Positions 26,945 to 36,717 are shown, counted from the first letter of the stretch. The stretch: DNA of 64,000 bases from JALJPB01 sp034111045 (GCA_034111045.1 JAWUYA010000007.1:20191-84190), one strand, 5' to 3'. Numbers and translations: made by a program. Notes: generated by a model not told the origin, from the letters alone.

Positions 26945-27457
26945 CTATTGTTCATTTGAATAAATTTCTGAGGGTAATAATTGCCGATACAGCTGTGGTG
27001 ATAAAGCAAACCATAAGTTAACTTGCTTATCGTGAATGAGTAATTGATCAACTAGAGGATATAACGTCAGCATTTTAGTTGCTGCGGTACCTGCCACGTT
27101 GATGAAAACCTCAATCCCCGTTTTCCCTGAAACCTCTAGGTTATCGGCTTGTAATAAACCTGAACTTCGTTGCCAAGCTAACATCATTTGTTCAATCACG
27201 TGTTGTTTAGCATCAACAAATTTTTGCTGACTCTCAATCCGCCACGACTGACCCGCACGCTCGATAATAAACTTATCACGCACTTCTAAGGTTAAAATGA
27301 CCGCATGAGCCGATAAAATTAAATGCTCACCTTCGTCATTGCTCATCACCTGATTCTTGCTAGGAAACAACCGACCATTCATTACATTAATCAATAGAAT
27401 TATTACCATAACACTAATGATAATAACGTTATTCCAAGCAGTACGAGATAATTTCAT
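26945..27457 (-). CDS. Membrane-anchored protein of unknown function
   Basis: A 171-residue protein with one hydrophobic helix near the N-terminus (NVIIISVMVIILLINVM, about residues 10-26) and a soluble, probably periplasmic domain. No known domain recognised. The start at 27457 is preferred to the in-frame ATG at 27553 because the longer version would run through the rpmBG terminator hairpin. Directly upstream of mutM on the same strand. Confidence 0.7.
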   Translation of the reverse strand: MKLSRTAWNNVIIISVMVIILLINVMNGRLFPSKNQVMSNDEGEHLILSAHAVILTLEVRDKFIIERAGQSWRIESQQKFVDAKQHVIEQMMLAWQRSSGLLQADNLEVSGKTGIEVFINVAGTAATKMLTLYPLVDQLLIHDKQVNLWFALSPQLYRQLLPSEIYSNEQ

Positions 27458-27510
27458 TGATAATTGAGCCTTGGATAAGTAATGACCACTATCATACTGA
27501 ATTTTTGACA

Positions 27511-27536
27511 ATAAAAAACCCGGAAAACCGGGTTTT
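27511..27536 (-). terminator. Rho-independent terminator after rpmB-rpmG
   Basis: On the minus strand, AAAACCCGG and CCGGGTTTT form a perfect 9-bp stem around TTTT, and the stem leads into a T-run (TTTTTTAT). It lies 19 bases past the rpmG stop codon. Confidence 0.92.
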
Positions 27537-27554
27537 AAAATCCTAAAGCTCAAA

Positions 27555-27710
27555 TTATTTAATTTTAGCTTCTTTATAGATTACGTGTTTACGTATTCTT
27601 GGATCAAATTTTTTGATTTCCATTTTTTCAGGCATAGTTTTTTTATTTTTATCGGTAGTATAAAAATGACCAGTGCCTGCACTAGAAACTAAACGAATTT
27701 TATCACGCAT
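27555..27710 (-). CDS. rpmG: 50S ribosomal protein L33
   Basis: A 51-residue protein, too short for many ORF finders: begins MRDKIRLVSSAGTGHFYTT, continues with KMEIKKFDPRIRKHVIYKE and ends AKIK. It matches L33 along its whole length. The zinc-type cysteines are absent, as in many gammaproteobacterial copies. It lies 9 bases after rpmB and ends at a strong terminator. Confidence 0.97.
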   Translation of the reverse strand: MRDKIRLVSSAGTGHFYTTDKNKKTMPEKMEIKKFDPRIRKHVIYKEAKIK

Positions 27711-27719
27711 GATGGTTCC

Positions 27720-27956
27720 TTAAACTTTTTCGCCACGGGCACGAAGATCAGTTAATACTGCATCTATGCCTTTTTTATCGATAATACGCATTCCTTTCGG
27801 AGTTAAACGTAATTTAACGAAACAATTTTCACTCTCAACCCAGAAACGGTGAGATTGAAGGTTAGGTAAAAAACGACGACGAGTCGCGTTTCTTGCCTTC
27901 GAACGGTTGTTTCCAACCATTGGCTTCTTGCCGGTTACTTGGCAAATTCTAGACAT
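27720..27956 (-). CDS. rpmB: 50S ribosomal protein L28
   Basis: A 78-residue ribosomal protein. The start at 27956 gives the conserved MSRICQVTGKKPMVGNN; an in-frame ATG nine bases upstream is not supported by the family. It heads the two-gene rpmB-rpmG operon. The promoter must lie within the roughly 290 bases upstream, before radC; no gene was supported there. Confidence 0.97.
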   Translation of the reverse strand: MSRICQVTGKKPMVGNNRSKARNATRRRFLPNLQSHRFWVESENCFVKLRLTPKGMRIIDKKGIDAVLTDLRARGEKV

Positions 27957-28247
27957 GTGAGTCACTCCAAAAATTAATGTCAGCTCGAGCTATTTTTCCC
28001 CTAGGCCGTCGCCTAAGGATCGTAAAATTAGGTGGCACAGTATAGAGAAAGTAAATGTTGAAAGCTAGCTTTTCTGACTTTAAACATGAATGTTTCTTTT
28101 TGCCTTTATTTTACAGGGAATTAGATCAAAAAAACATCGACATTCAATCTCAGTTCACTGTTGCTAAGCCTAAAAGCCCCTTATTAATCACTAACCACTC
28201 AAAAAACCGTATTGAAATTAATGGCTATGTAGCCTAGCACCATATTT

Positions 28248-28919
28248 TTATATATCACCATTTTCGGCAAATGAATAACAGCGATGTCCCGCAACGATAA
28301 TATGATCTAAAACTCTAACATCAATTAATGCTAATGCTTGTTCAAGCCGAGTTGTTATCTGTTTATCTGCAATACTAGCTTCGGCAACGCCTGACGGATG
28401 ATTGTGAGTTAAAATAACCGCAGCAGCTTGATGCTTTAACGCTTTTTCAACTACGATTCTTGGATAAACAGCTGCCGCGTCTATTGTGCCGAAAAACAAA
28501 GCCTCGAATTTTAAGATTTGATGTTGATTATCTAAAAAGAGAACTGCAAAAACCTCACGTGTATGATGACGCAGCTCTGTTATTAAATAATCACGTGTTG
28601 TTTGAGATGAAGTGAGTGCTTTACCTTGTTTGAGCTCTTCAAATAAATAGCGTTTAGACATTTCTATACACGCTTGTAACTGGACATATTTTGCATCACC
28701 TAAACCGTGTTGCGCACAAAATTCTTGTTGACTAGCTCGATAGATACCTGAAATACTGCCAAAGTTTGATAATAATTTTCGCGCCAATTCTACCACATGG
28801 CAACCTTTTACCCCTGTTCTTAAAAATATAGCCAAGAGTTCTGCATCGCTTAAGCTACTCGCCCCCTGATTTAACAATTTCTCACGTGGACGTTCATTTT
28901 CAGGCCAATTTTTTAGCAT
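28248..28919 (-). CDS. radC: DNA repair protein RadC (JAMM family)
   Basis: A 223-residue protein with N-terminal helix-hairpin-helix-like region (LLNQGASSLSDAELLAIFLRTGV) and a C-terminal JAMM/MPN metalloprotease-like domain, with HNHPSGVAEAS and the following Asp as metal ligands. The name is historical; a clear role in repair is not established for the family. It is divergent from coaBC. Confidence 0.93.
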   Translation of the reverse strand: MLKNWPENERPREKLLNQGASSLSDAELLAIFLRTGVKGCHVVELARKLLSNFGSISGIYRASQQEFCAQHGLGDAKYVQLQACIEMSKRYLFEELKQGKALTSSQTTRDYLITELRHHTREVFAVLFLDNQHQILKFEALFFGTIDAAAVYPRIVVEKALKHQAAAVILTHNHPSGVAEASIADKQITTRLEQALALIDVRVLDHIIVAGHRCYSFAENGDI

Positions 28920-29000
28920 TTTTGCATCCTTGCATTTTCAACTATTGGTAAAAAATGCTATCTTAGCGTCAAGCATTTATAACTTTAAGATTAGCAGGTT

Positions 29001-30212
29001 ATGCAAATACTTCAGGATAAAAATATTGTTCTTGGTATAACAGGTGGTATTGCTGCCTACAAAACACCCGAGTTAGTTCGTCGCCTAAAAGACCACGGTG
29101 CAAATATCCGCGTCGTTATGACACCAGGGGCTAAAGCATTTATCACGCCTCTGACCTTACAAGCTGTATCAGGTAATGCCGTTGCAGACAGTTTACTTGA
29201 TACCCAAGCAGAACTTGCTATGGGGCATATTGAATTAGCAAAATGGGCTGACTTAATTTTAATTGCACCGGCTACCGCTGATGTTATTGCTAAAATAACT
29301 GGTGGTTTAGCGAATGACTTACTCTCAACACTTTGTTTAGCAACTGCGGCACCTATTGCCATTGCCCCAGCAATGAATCAACAAATGTGGCATGCGCCCG
29401 CAACTCAGCACAATATAAAAACCTTAGCAAACCGAGGTGTGATCATTTGGGGACCTGGTGCAGGTGAACAAGCTTGCGGCGATATTGGTTTAGGACGTAT
29501 GTTAGATATTCCCGACCTCATTGAGCTAAGTTGTCATTTCTTTTTAACTAAAGTATCTTCTGCACTAAAAGGTCAACACTGGTTATTAACTGCTGGTCCG
29601 ACTCGAGAAGCGATAGACCCCATTCGCTATATTTCTAATCATAGTTCAGGCAAAATGGGCTATGCCATTGCCAAAGCGGCACAAAATGCTGGCGCCACAG
29701 TCACCATAGTATCGGGTCCAGTGAGTATTGTAGCACCAGCTAATTGTAAAATAATTGCCGTTAGTAGTGCTTTAGAAATGCATCAACAAGTGTTAGCACA
29801 AGCAGTCTATGCTGATGTATTTGTGGCCTGTGCTGCTGTTGCCGATTACCGTATTAGCGAAATTAGTGAGCAAAAAATCAAAAAAGTTAACGATACCCTA
29901 CAGCTCAATTTGATTAAAAATCCTGATATTGTTGCTGATGTAGCAGCAATGGCCAATAAACCTTTTACGGTAGGCTTTGCCGCTGAAACTGAAGATATTG
30001 GTCGGTATGCTTTAGGAAAATTACAAAAAAAGAAGCTTGATATGATTGCCGCTAATGATGTTTCCAAATCAGGACAAGGCTTTAACAGTGATAACAATGC
30101 GTTGACAATTTTTAGTCAACAAGATGGTCAAGTCAAGTCAATTGAAATACCATTAGCGAGTAAGGAAGTAGTGGCTCATCGGTTAGTCTCAATAATATCA
30201 AATAATCTTTAG
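29001..30212 (+). CDS. coaBC: Bifunctional phosphopantothenoylcysteine decarboxylase/synthetase
   Basis: A 403-residue enzyme for two steps of CoA synthesis. The N-terminal flavin-dependent decarboxylase has the catalytic His in GHIELAKWADLILIAPAT, the PAMNQQMW motif, and the active Cys in GEQACGDIG. The C-terminal synthetase begins near residue 190 (WLLTAGPTREAIDPIRYISNHSSGKMGYAIA) and has the VGFAAET and KKLDMIAANDVS elements. Confidence 0.97.
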   Translation: MQILQDKNIVLGITGGIAAYKTPELVRRLKDHGANIRVVMTPGAKAFITPLTLQAVSGNAVADSLLDTQAELAMGHIELAKWADLILIAPATADVIAKITGGLANDLLSTLCLATAAPIAIAPAMNQQMWHAPATQHNIKTLANRGVIIWGPGAGEQACGDIGLGRMLDIPDLIELSCHFFLTKVSSALKGQHWLLTAGPTREAIDPIRYISNHSSGKMGYAIAKAAQNAGATVTIVSGPVSIVAPANCKIIAVSSALEMHQQVLAQAVYADVFVACAAVADYRISEISEQKIKKVNDTLQLNLIKNPDIVADVAAMANKPFTVGFAAETEDIGRYALGKLQKKKLDMIAANDVSKSGQGFNSDNNALTIFSQQDGQVKSIEIPLASKEVVAHRLVSIISNNL

Positions 30213-30259
30213 ACAAAAATAATAAAAACAACAAATAATAGCCAAGAGAAGAATAAAAT

Positions 30260-30844
30260 ATGACGGCCAATGTAAAACCTAATCGCAAGCAACAAATTTT
30301 AGAATGTTTAGCTTTAATGTTACAAACTGGTCAAGGCCAGCGCATTACCACAGCAAAATTAGCTGCCGAAGTTGGCGTTTCGGAAGCCGCCTTATATCGG
30401 CACTTTCCTTCTAAAGCGAGAATGTTTGAAGGATTAATTGAGTTTATTGAAGAGTCTATTTTTTCAAGAATTAACTTAATATTATCTGATCATAAAGAAA
30501 GTTTAGTGCGTTGCCACCATATCTTGCATGTACTCCTCATTTTTGCAGAACGAAATCCTGGTATGTGCCGAATCCTTTCTGGTGATGCACTGATGGGCGA
30601 AAATGAACGTTTACGTGCCCGTGTTCATTTGCTTTTTGAAAAACTAGAATCACAATTCAAACAAGTATTGCGAGAAAGAAAATTACGAGAAGGTAAAGGC
30701 TTTAGTATTAATGAACAAGCGTTAGCTAACTTATTAGTTGCTTATGCCGAAGGTAAAATATGTCAGTATGTCCGTTCAGATTTCACTAAAAAACCGAGTG
30801 ATAACTTTAATGAACAATGGCAATTTTTTATGGCGAGTGCATAA
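30260..30844 (+). CDS. slmA: Nucleoid occlusion factor SlmA
   Basis: A 194-residue TetR-fold protein with the SlmA helix-turn-helix (QQILECLALMLQTGQGQRITTAKLAAEVGVSEAALYRHFPSKARMFEGLIEFIE) and the conserved core ERNPGMCRILSGDALMGENERLRARV. It binds DNA sites away from the terminus and blocks FtsZ assembly over the nucleoid. Adjacent to coaBC on the same strand, as in other gammaproteobacteria. Confidence 0.95.
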   Translation: MTANVKPNRKQQILECLALMLQTGQGQRITTAKLAAEVGVSEAALYRHFPSKARMFEGLIEFIEESIFSRINLILSDHKESLVRCHHILHVLLIFAERNPGMCRILSGDALMGENERLRARVHLLFEKLESQFKQVLRERKLREGKGFSINEQALANLLVAYAEGKICQYVRSDFTKKPSDNFNEQWQFFMASA

Positions 30845-30872
30845 CTTTCATGTATCTACATCAGAACATCCA

Positions 30873-32309
30873 ATGAGTACCCTTTCTCACCTTAAACCCG
30901 CGTCTTTATGGCATTTATTTGAAAAAATTTGCAGTATTCCTCATCCGTCAAAACATGAGCAAAAAATATCAATTTGGATCCAAGCGTGGGCAAAAGAGCT
31001 GGGGTTAGTGATTAAAGAGGATACTGTTGGCAACTTATTCATTAAAAAGTCAGCAACTGCTGCTATGGAAAACCATAAGGGCGTTATTTTACAAGCGTAT
31101 ATGGATATGGTGCCACAAACAAACAAAACAACCTTATATTGTCACGGAAAGTGACGGTGAATGGTTACCGCCCAAGGAACAACCTTAGGCGCAGATAACG
31201 GCATTGGTTTGGCCTCAGCACTTGCGGTAATTGCCAGCGATAATATTCCTCATGGCCCTCTTGAGGTGCTTGTTACCATCGACGAAGAAGCGGGCATGAC
31301 CGGTACTTTTGGTTTAGCTGCGGGTTGGTTAGATGGCGACATTTTAATTAACACTGACTCTGAACAAGAAGGCGAGGTTTACATGGGTTGTGCCGGTGGT
31401 ATTGACGGCTCTGCACGTTTTGATTTAGTGTTTGAAGCAGTGCCGAGTAACAACCAATCCTTTAACTTATCAACTTTAGGCCTAAAAGGTGGCCATTCTG
31501 GTGTCGATATTCATACCGGTCGTGCTAATGCCAACAAACTACTCGTTCGATTCTTATTAACCGCTAGTGAGCAACTTGAACTGCGCTTAACTAAACTTAA
31601 CGGCGGTAGCTTACGTAATGCTATACCTCCTGAAGCCAACGCCAGCTTTGTCATTGCGCAAGATAAAATCCCCGAATAAAAACAAAAATTTAGCGGTTAT
31701 TTAGTGACGATACGGCATAACTTAGGCGCTATTGAAACTGATATTGAAATGTTATTAATATCACCCGAAGATTTTGACCGATGCTGGACATTGAGCACAC
31801 AACAACAAATTTTACGTGCTTTAAATGCTTGTCCAAATGGGGTCATTCAGATGAGTGATGACATTGAAGGTACAGTTAAAAATTCGCTAAACTTAGGAGT
31901 GATTCGTTGCAAAGGACCCAATTTTTTTGCGATGACCCTTATTCGTAGCTTACATGATGATGGTCGTTTACAAACCCAGCAAATGGTACAATCAGTGTTT
32001 GAACTTGCTGGCGCACATATTGAGTTTAGCGGTGCATATCCTGGATGGAAGCCTGATACTAGCTCAGCCATTATGAAAACGGTACGTGATACTTATCAAA
32101 GCTTATTTGGCAAAACTCCCGCGGTGATGGTTATTCATGCTGGCCTTGAATGTGGGTTATTCAAAACCGCCTACCCACACTGGGATATGGTCTCCTTCGG
32201 ACCAACGATAAAATTCCCGCACTCACCGGATGAGAAAATTAACATAGCCACTGTTGAGCAATACTGGCAATTATTAGTCGCTACTTTACAAGCAATCCCT
32301 GTCAAGTAG
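30873..32309 (+). pseudogene. pepD: Broken aminoacyl-histidine dipeptidase (PepD family)
   Basis: The frame reads as PepD from MSTLSHLKPASLWHLFEKICSIPHPSKHE to the end of HSPDEKINIATVEQYWQLLVATL, but carries several lesions. In-frame TGA at 31152-31154 and 31158-31160 sit where two compensating indels occurred: a deletion of roughly 30-40 bases after the MVPQTNKTT codons and a one-base loss in the following GEWLTA codons. A third in-frame stop, TAA, is at 31677-31679. The zinc-ligand His of the LQGHxDMVP motif is Tyr (TAT at 31098-31100). The remaining motifs LGADNGIG, DEEAGMTG and HAGLECGLF are intact. This is a true pseudogene, not one sequencing slip. Confidence 0.9.
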
Positions 32310-32410
32310 CCAGGATAAATGTTTAAGATATTCTCAACCGCATGAATTAGAATAGTCCTGTATTAGCCCTTTATTATCCTTGTATTGGTCAAACAAAAGC
32401 AGAGATAATT

Positions 32411-32475
32411 ATGATTCAGCCAGAAAAATAATAATCGCTGATGATCACCCGTTGTTTAGACAGACATTGTTGAAT
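32411..32475 (+). pseudogene. Stub of a LuxR/NarL-type response regulator
   Basis: After a one-base frameshift following the ATG (32411), the sequence reads KIIIADDHPLFRQTLL, the opening receiver motif of NarL/FixJ response regulators (the double Asp metal site and the DHPLFR box). The similarity stops within about 20 codons at the 3' end of the next gene. No rest of the gene was seen, so it is a deletion relic. Confidence 0.65.
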
Positions 32476-32789
32476 TATAGAGCACAATCAATACACGTAT
32501 TGGCATAGGGCAGCGCTTTTAGCCGTTCAACCGCTATTTTTTCTGCGCAATTAATACAAACACCGTAGTCATCGTTTTGAATACGCAGTAAAGCCGCCTT
32601 GATTTGGTGTAATTCTGTTTTAGCTTCATGATGTATTTCATCGAGTACCTCATCATTTTCACATTCTGTGGTTTGTTCGGCGAAATCAGCAGAACGTCCT
32701 TTTTTAAAGTCACCTTCAATAGCCTCTATACGCTTAATTAATTGCGCTTTCTTCTCTTTTAACTTAATTAAAATTTCATTTATTGGCAT
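32475..32789 (-). CDS. DksA/TraR-type zinc-finger protein
   Basis: A 104-residue protein with an N-terminal coiled-coil (residues 5-75) with an acidic region at the tip (ECENDEVLDEI) and a C-terminal C4 zinc finger: CINC ... CIDC at about residues 81-102. This is the TraR/DksA/YbiI layout; such proteins act in the RNA polymerase secondary channel. It is shorter than DksA, so it may be a DksA-like accessory factor. It is intact while its neighbours are relics. AGGAGAAT lies upstream of the ATG. Confidence 0.85.
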   Translation of the reverse strand: MPINEILIKLKEKKAQLIKRIEAIEGDFKKGRSADFAEQTTECENDEVLDEIHHEAKTELHQIKAALLRIQNDDYGVCINCAEKIAVERLKALPYANTCIDCAL

Positions 32790-33019
32790 TATATTCTCCT
32801 GTTCGTTGACTTATCACTGGTGTTGAGTTGTTCCATGATGAAATTTATTTATTAGCATAAAGTATAGTTTATTTCGCAACTTCAAACACAATATTTGCCC
32901 TACTAGACCAAAGTGATAGCGGCTAATTTCAGCATTCCATATCAATAAAAACACACAAGTTATCGACTTTATATTGAGGTGTACTTCCCTATAGTAATGA
33001 GTCAATATTAACGTTTATA

Positions 33020-33489
33020 TATGTTCAAGGCGGTATCGCCTATATTGGAATGGATTTTTATGGGGGGCCTTAGTGGCGGAGGCAACCGAGTCATTTCATA
33101 CTCATCTAATCTGCGTTTACGCCAAGCCTGTATCAAATATAAAAATATTTTAGTCGGTCAAGCATGGACAATTTTTCAAAATATCAGCTCTCTAGCCGAA
33201 GCCGCCAACTTTTGAGGTCCTTTAATGGCTTCAGGCTTTATTCGTCAGGGGAAGGTTCGTTATACCATGGGTGGTTTACAACTGATTATCGAGAAGCCAA
33301 AACCTAAAGTGATAACGTTGATCGTGATGTTGGCGTAAATTTGTTCAAAAACATCAAACATTTATTATGCTGTGTTGAAATAGGCCAATTTGAAATGGTC
33401 TATTAGAAATGGTCAATGCTAATGATTTAAATCGAGGTTGCGGTGCCGATTCTATCTATGACCAGTTTTCGGTGAAATACGAAATGTAA
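33020..33489 (+). pseudogene. Relic of a DcaP-like outer-membrane porin
   Basis: Pieces of a DcaP-type porin lie in order on the plus strand: IAYIGMDFYGG (33035-33067), then after a shift at a G6 run (33062-33067) NRVISYSSNLRLRQA and VGQAWTIFQNISSLAEA, then a stop TGA (33213-33215), then GFIRQGKVRYTMGGLQLIIEKP, further stops, and finally in another frame an end with DSIYDQFSVKYEM and TAA (33487-33489). The N-terminus and most of the barrel are missing. Several independent lesions show an old pseudogene. Confidence 0.75.
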
Positions 33490-33593
33490 TTGAAACCTGA
33501 TGTTAGTGACCTCTATTGAGGCTTGTTGGGGAAGCTTATTGCTTCCCTTTATTACACTAGGATATGCTGTTTAACGTCTTAAACTCTGCGATT

Positions 33594-35993
33594 TTATTTT
33601 TTCAACTTAGCAAATGCATCAGCAAAAGCATTACCCATGATCGCATTTCCTGACTCTTTTGCTTTATGCACTTTTTTAGGACGCTCTTGTGATGGTTTAG
33701 GTTGAGGTGCATTAACATTTTTTGTCGACTTTTTCAGCTTGTTGTTGTCATTACCGCTACTATTGTGTTTTGTAGGGCTAGCATCGTCTAAGCGCATTGT
33801 TAAGCTAATACGTTTTCGAGCGGCGTCAACTTCAACAACTTTCACTTTAACAATATCACCCGCTTTGACAATTTCTCTTGGGTCGCTAACAAATTTATTT
33901 GTTAATGAAGAAATATGAACTAAGCCGTCTTGATGAACACCAATATCAACAAAAGCACCAAAGTTAGCCACATTAGAAATAATCCCTTCTAAAACCATAC
34001 CTACCGTTAAGTCAGCAACATTATTAACGCCGTCTTTAAATACCGCGGTTTTAAATTCAGGGCGGGGATCTCGACTGGGTTTTTCTAATTCGCTGATAAT
34101 ATCTTTAATCGTTAATTCACCAAAACTGCTGTTGATCATTTGCTCAGCAATTTCAGCGCTATCAATTTTATTGAGCTGTTCACTATTACCAAGTACTGAC
34201 TGCATATCAATATTGAGTTTGGCAATAATCGCTTCAACAACGGGGTAAGTTTCAGGGTGAACACCTGACAGATCTAAAGGATTATCACCTGCAGTTATCC
34301 GTAAAAAACCAGCTGCTTGTTCAAAGGCTTTAGGCCCTAAACGTGGAACTTTTTTCAATTCTTTGCGATCATTAAATCGGCCATGCTGATCGCGATAGTT
34401 CATTATATTTTGCGCCATGGTTTTATTTAAACCTGAAACTCGGGTAAGCAAGGCTGCCGATGCACTGTTTAAATCAACACCCACAGAATTTACACAATCT
34501 TCAATCACATTATCAAGGGATTGGCTTAATCGACTTTGGCTGACATCATGCTGATATTGACCAACACCAATAGCTTTAGGATCAATTTTTACCAATTCAG
34601 CTAACGGGTCCTGAAGACGACGAGCAATAGAGACTGCCCCCCTAATGGAAACGTCTAAATCAGGAAACTCATTCGCCGCAAATTCTGATGCTGAATAAAC
34701 GGACGCGCCGGCCTCACTAACAATAATTTTAGTTAATTTAGTCGCGGCTGTATCTGGTGATTGCTCAGCCAGTTTTTCTGAAAGAGCTATTATGACATCG
34801 CCGATAAGTTTGTCACTTTCTCTTGACCCTGTACCATTACCTATCGCCACTAATTCAACTTTATGCTGCTGACACAAATTAACTAGGGTGCGTACAGATT
34901 TATCCCAATGATTTTGGGGGGCATGCGGAAAAATAGTAGCGGTTTGTATTAACTTACCCGTGCTGTCAACAATCGCAATTTTACAACCAGTACGCATGCC
35001 AGGGTCTAAACCTAAGGTCGTTTTAGCCCCTGCCGGTGAGGCCATTAGCAAGTCACTTAAATTGCTGGCAAATACTTTAATCGCTTCAACTTCCGCTTGT
35101 TCTCTCAAGTTACCCAATAAATCTGTTTCTAACATTTGAGATAATTTAGTTTTCCAAGCACTGCGAACGACTTTGGTTAAAAATGGCGCACTCGCCTGCG
35201 CATTAAAGCGTAAATGATAATGTTCACTAATGAGCTGTTCAGCACTTGAATAGCTATTAGCTTCTTGCCCTGGGTCAACAACAATATGTAACTTTAAAAC
35301 ACCGGCATTTCGACCTCGAAGCATGGCTAACATTCGATGAGAAGGCACAGTTCTTAATTTTTCTGAGTGAGCAAAATAGTCTTTAAACTTAGTGCCTTCT
35401 TGATTTTTTCCTTTAACCACTTTACTACTCAGGTATGCTTGTTTTAAGAGATGCTTTCGCAGTTTTTGCAATAAGTTAGCGTCTTCTGCAAAGCGTTCAA
35501 TAAGAATAGCAAGTACACCGTCAAGCACCGATTTTTCATCAAGAAATCCCGCGTCTTTATTGATGAAGTTTTGGGCTTCATCTGCGGGTACTAATAACCA
35601 ATGTTGATATAGCTTATTCGCTAAGGGTTCAAGGCCTGCTTCAATCGCCACTTGCCCCTTAGTTCTTCGTTTAGGACGGTAAGGCAGGTATAAATCTTCT
35701 AAACGTGTTTTGTTGTCGGCTTGTTCTATTGCTTTTTTTAACAAGGCTGACAATTTACCTTGTTGTTCAATATTTGTTAAAATTAGCTTGCGACGATCTG
35801 CTAACTCTCGCAAATAGCTCAAACGCTGGTCAAGGTGGCGTAAATGATTATCATCTAAGCCATTAGTTGCCTCTTTTCGATAACGCGCAATAAATGGCAC
35901 AGTAGACCCGTCATCTAATAAAGTGATCGCTGATGTTATTTGTGATGTTTGTACATTAAGTTCTTGAGCTATTTGCTCAGCGATTGAAATCAT
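33594..35993 (-). CDS. tex: Tex/YhgF transcription accessory protein
   Basis: A 799-residue nucleic-acid-binding protein: N-terminal Tex helix domain (VPFIARYRKEATNGLDDNHLRHLDQRL), a YqgF-like RNase H-fold domain (LGLDPGMRTGCKIAIVD), helix-hairpin-helix domains (LLTRVSGLNKTMAQNIMNYR), and a C-terminal S1 domain (VGMVLEGIISNVANFGAFVDIGVHQDGLVHIS). The basic tail after residue 750 is typical. It is divergent from greB. Confidence 0.96.
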   Translation of the reverse strand: MISIAEQIAQELNVQTSQITSAITLLDDGSTVPFIARYRKEATNGLDDNHLRHLDQRLSYLRELADRRKLILTNIEQQGKLSALLKKAIEQADNKTRLEDLYLPYRPKRRTKGQVAIEAGLEPLANKLYQHWLLVPADEAQNFINKDAGFLDEKSVLDGVLAILIERFAEDANLLQKLRKHLLKQAYLSSKVVKGKNQEGTKFKDYFAHSEKLRTVPSHRMLAMLRGRNAGVLKLHIVVDPGQEANSYSSAEQLISEHYHLRFNAQASAPFLTKVVRSAWKTKLSQMLETDLLGNLREQAEVEAIKVFASNLSDLLMASPAGAKTTLGLDPGMRTGCKIAIVDSTGKLIQTATIFPHAPQNHWDKSVRTLVNLCQQHKVELVAIGNGTGSRESDKLIGDVIIALSEKLAEQSPDTAATKLTKIIVSEAGASVYSASEFAANEFPDLDVSIRGAVSIARRLQDPLAELVKIDPKAIGVGQYQHDVSQSRLSQSLDNVIEDCVNSVGVDLNSASAALLTRVSGLNKTMAQNIMNYRDQHGRFNDRKELKKVPRLGPKAFEQAAGFLRITAGDNPLDLSGVHPETYPVVEAIIAKLNIDMQSVLGNSEQLNKIDSAEIAEQMINSSFGELTIKDIISELEKPSRDPRPEFKTAVFKDGVNNVADLTVGMVLEGIISNVANFGAFVDIGVHQDGLVHISSLTNKFVSDPREIVKAGDIVKVKVVEVDAARKRISLTMRLDDASPTKHNSSGNDNNKLKKSTKNVNAPQPKPSQERPKKVHKAKESGNAIMGNAFADAFAKLKK

Positions 35994-36234
35994 TAAATCG
36001 AAAATCCATGGTTAGTCATCTTTAAATTAAGCATATTCTACCAGTAATTTTAATGAAATGTAGCCTTGGCTAAGCAACACTATCTAAATGATAATACCGC
36101 CACTATTAATGATGATGATATTATTAATATTATTGCTGCAATAGATGTGCGTCTCTAACCCATGCCTCTTTCATCTATAGGCAATTGCACTTACAATGCC
36201 GTCAACTGTATTTAACTATTATTACAAATGATTA

Positions 36235-36717
36235 ATGAAAAAATCAAACTACATCACCCGAGCAGGTTGGGAGCGCCTAGATCAAGAACTCAAATTTCTC
36301 TGGAAAAATGAGCGCCCAAGAATTACCCGTTCAGTTTCCGAAGCCGCCGCCCAAGGTGACCGTAGTGAAAATGCAGAATATATCTACGGTAAAAAACGAT
36401 TACGTGAAATAGACCGCAGAGTCCGCTTTTTAATGAATCGACTTGATGACCTGACTATCGTTTACCCTGAAAAGCAACAAGAAGGCAAAATCTATTTTGG
36501 CGCTTGGGTAACACTCATTAATCAAGAAGATGAAACAAAAGTTTATCGACTCGTTGGCCCGGATGAATGGGACGTTAAACAGGGCGATATCAGTATCGAC
36601 TCACCTATGGCAAGAGCTTTATTAGGTAAGCAAGTAGACGATGAAATTGTGGTACTCACTCCTGATGGTGAAAAAGTCTTTGATGTGGTTGCTATTTGTT
36701 ACAAGAAAAACATTTAA
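36235..36717 (+). CDS. greB: Transcript cleavage factor GreB
   Basis: A 160-residue Gre factor. The N-terminal coiled-coil with acidic tip (GDRSENAEYIYGKKRLREIDRRVRFL) enters the RNA polymerase secondary channel and triggers cleavage of backtracked RNA. The RLREIDRRVRFLMNRL segment and the C-terminal FKBP-like domain fit GreB rather than GreA. It lies divergent from tex, another transcription factor, as in many gammaproteobacteria. Confidence 0.96.
   Translation: MKKSNYITRAGWERLDQELKFLWKNERPRITRSVSEAAAQGDRSENAEYIYGKKRLREIDRRVRFLMNRLDDLTIVYPEKQQEGKIYFGAWVTLINQEDETKVYRLVGPDEWDVKQGDISIDSPMARALLGKQVDDEIVVLTPDGEKVFDVVAICYKKNI

Noticed and set aside
28055..28237. 60-codon plus-strand frame between rpmB and radC
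   Set aside because: Occupies the expected rpmB promoter region, has no ribosome site and no recognisable domain.
30738..30872. Longer N-terminal start for the pepD relic
   Set aside because: The extension overlaps slmA in another frame; PepD similarity begins at MSTLSHLKP (30873).
32814..33005. 63-codon minus-strand frame beside the DksA-like gene
   Set aside because: No start signal, no domain, and the composition is that of intergenic DNA.
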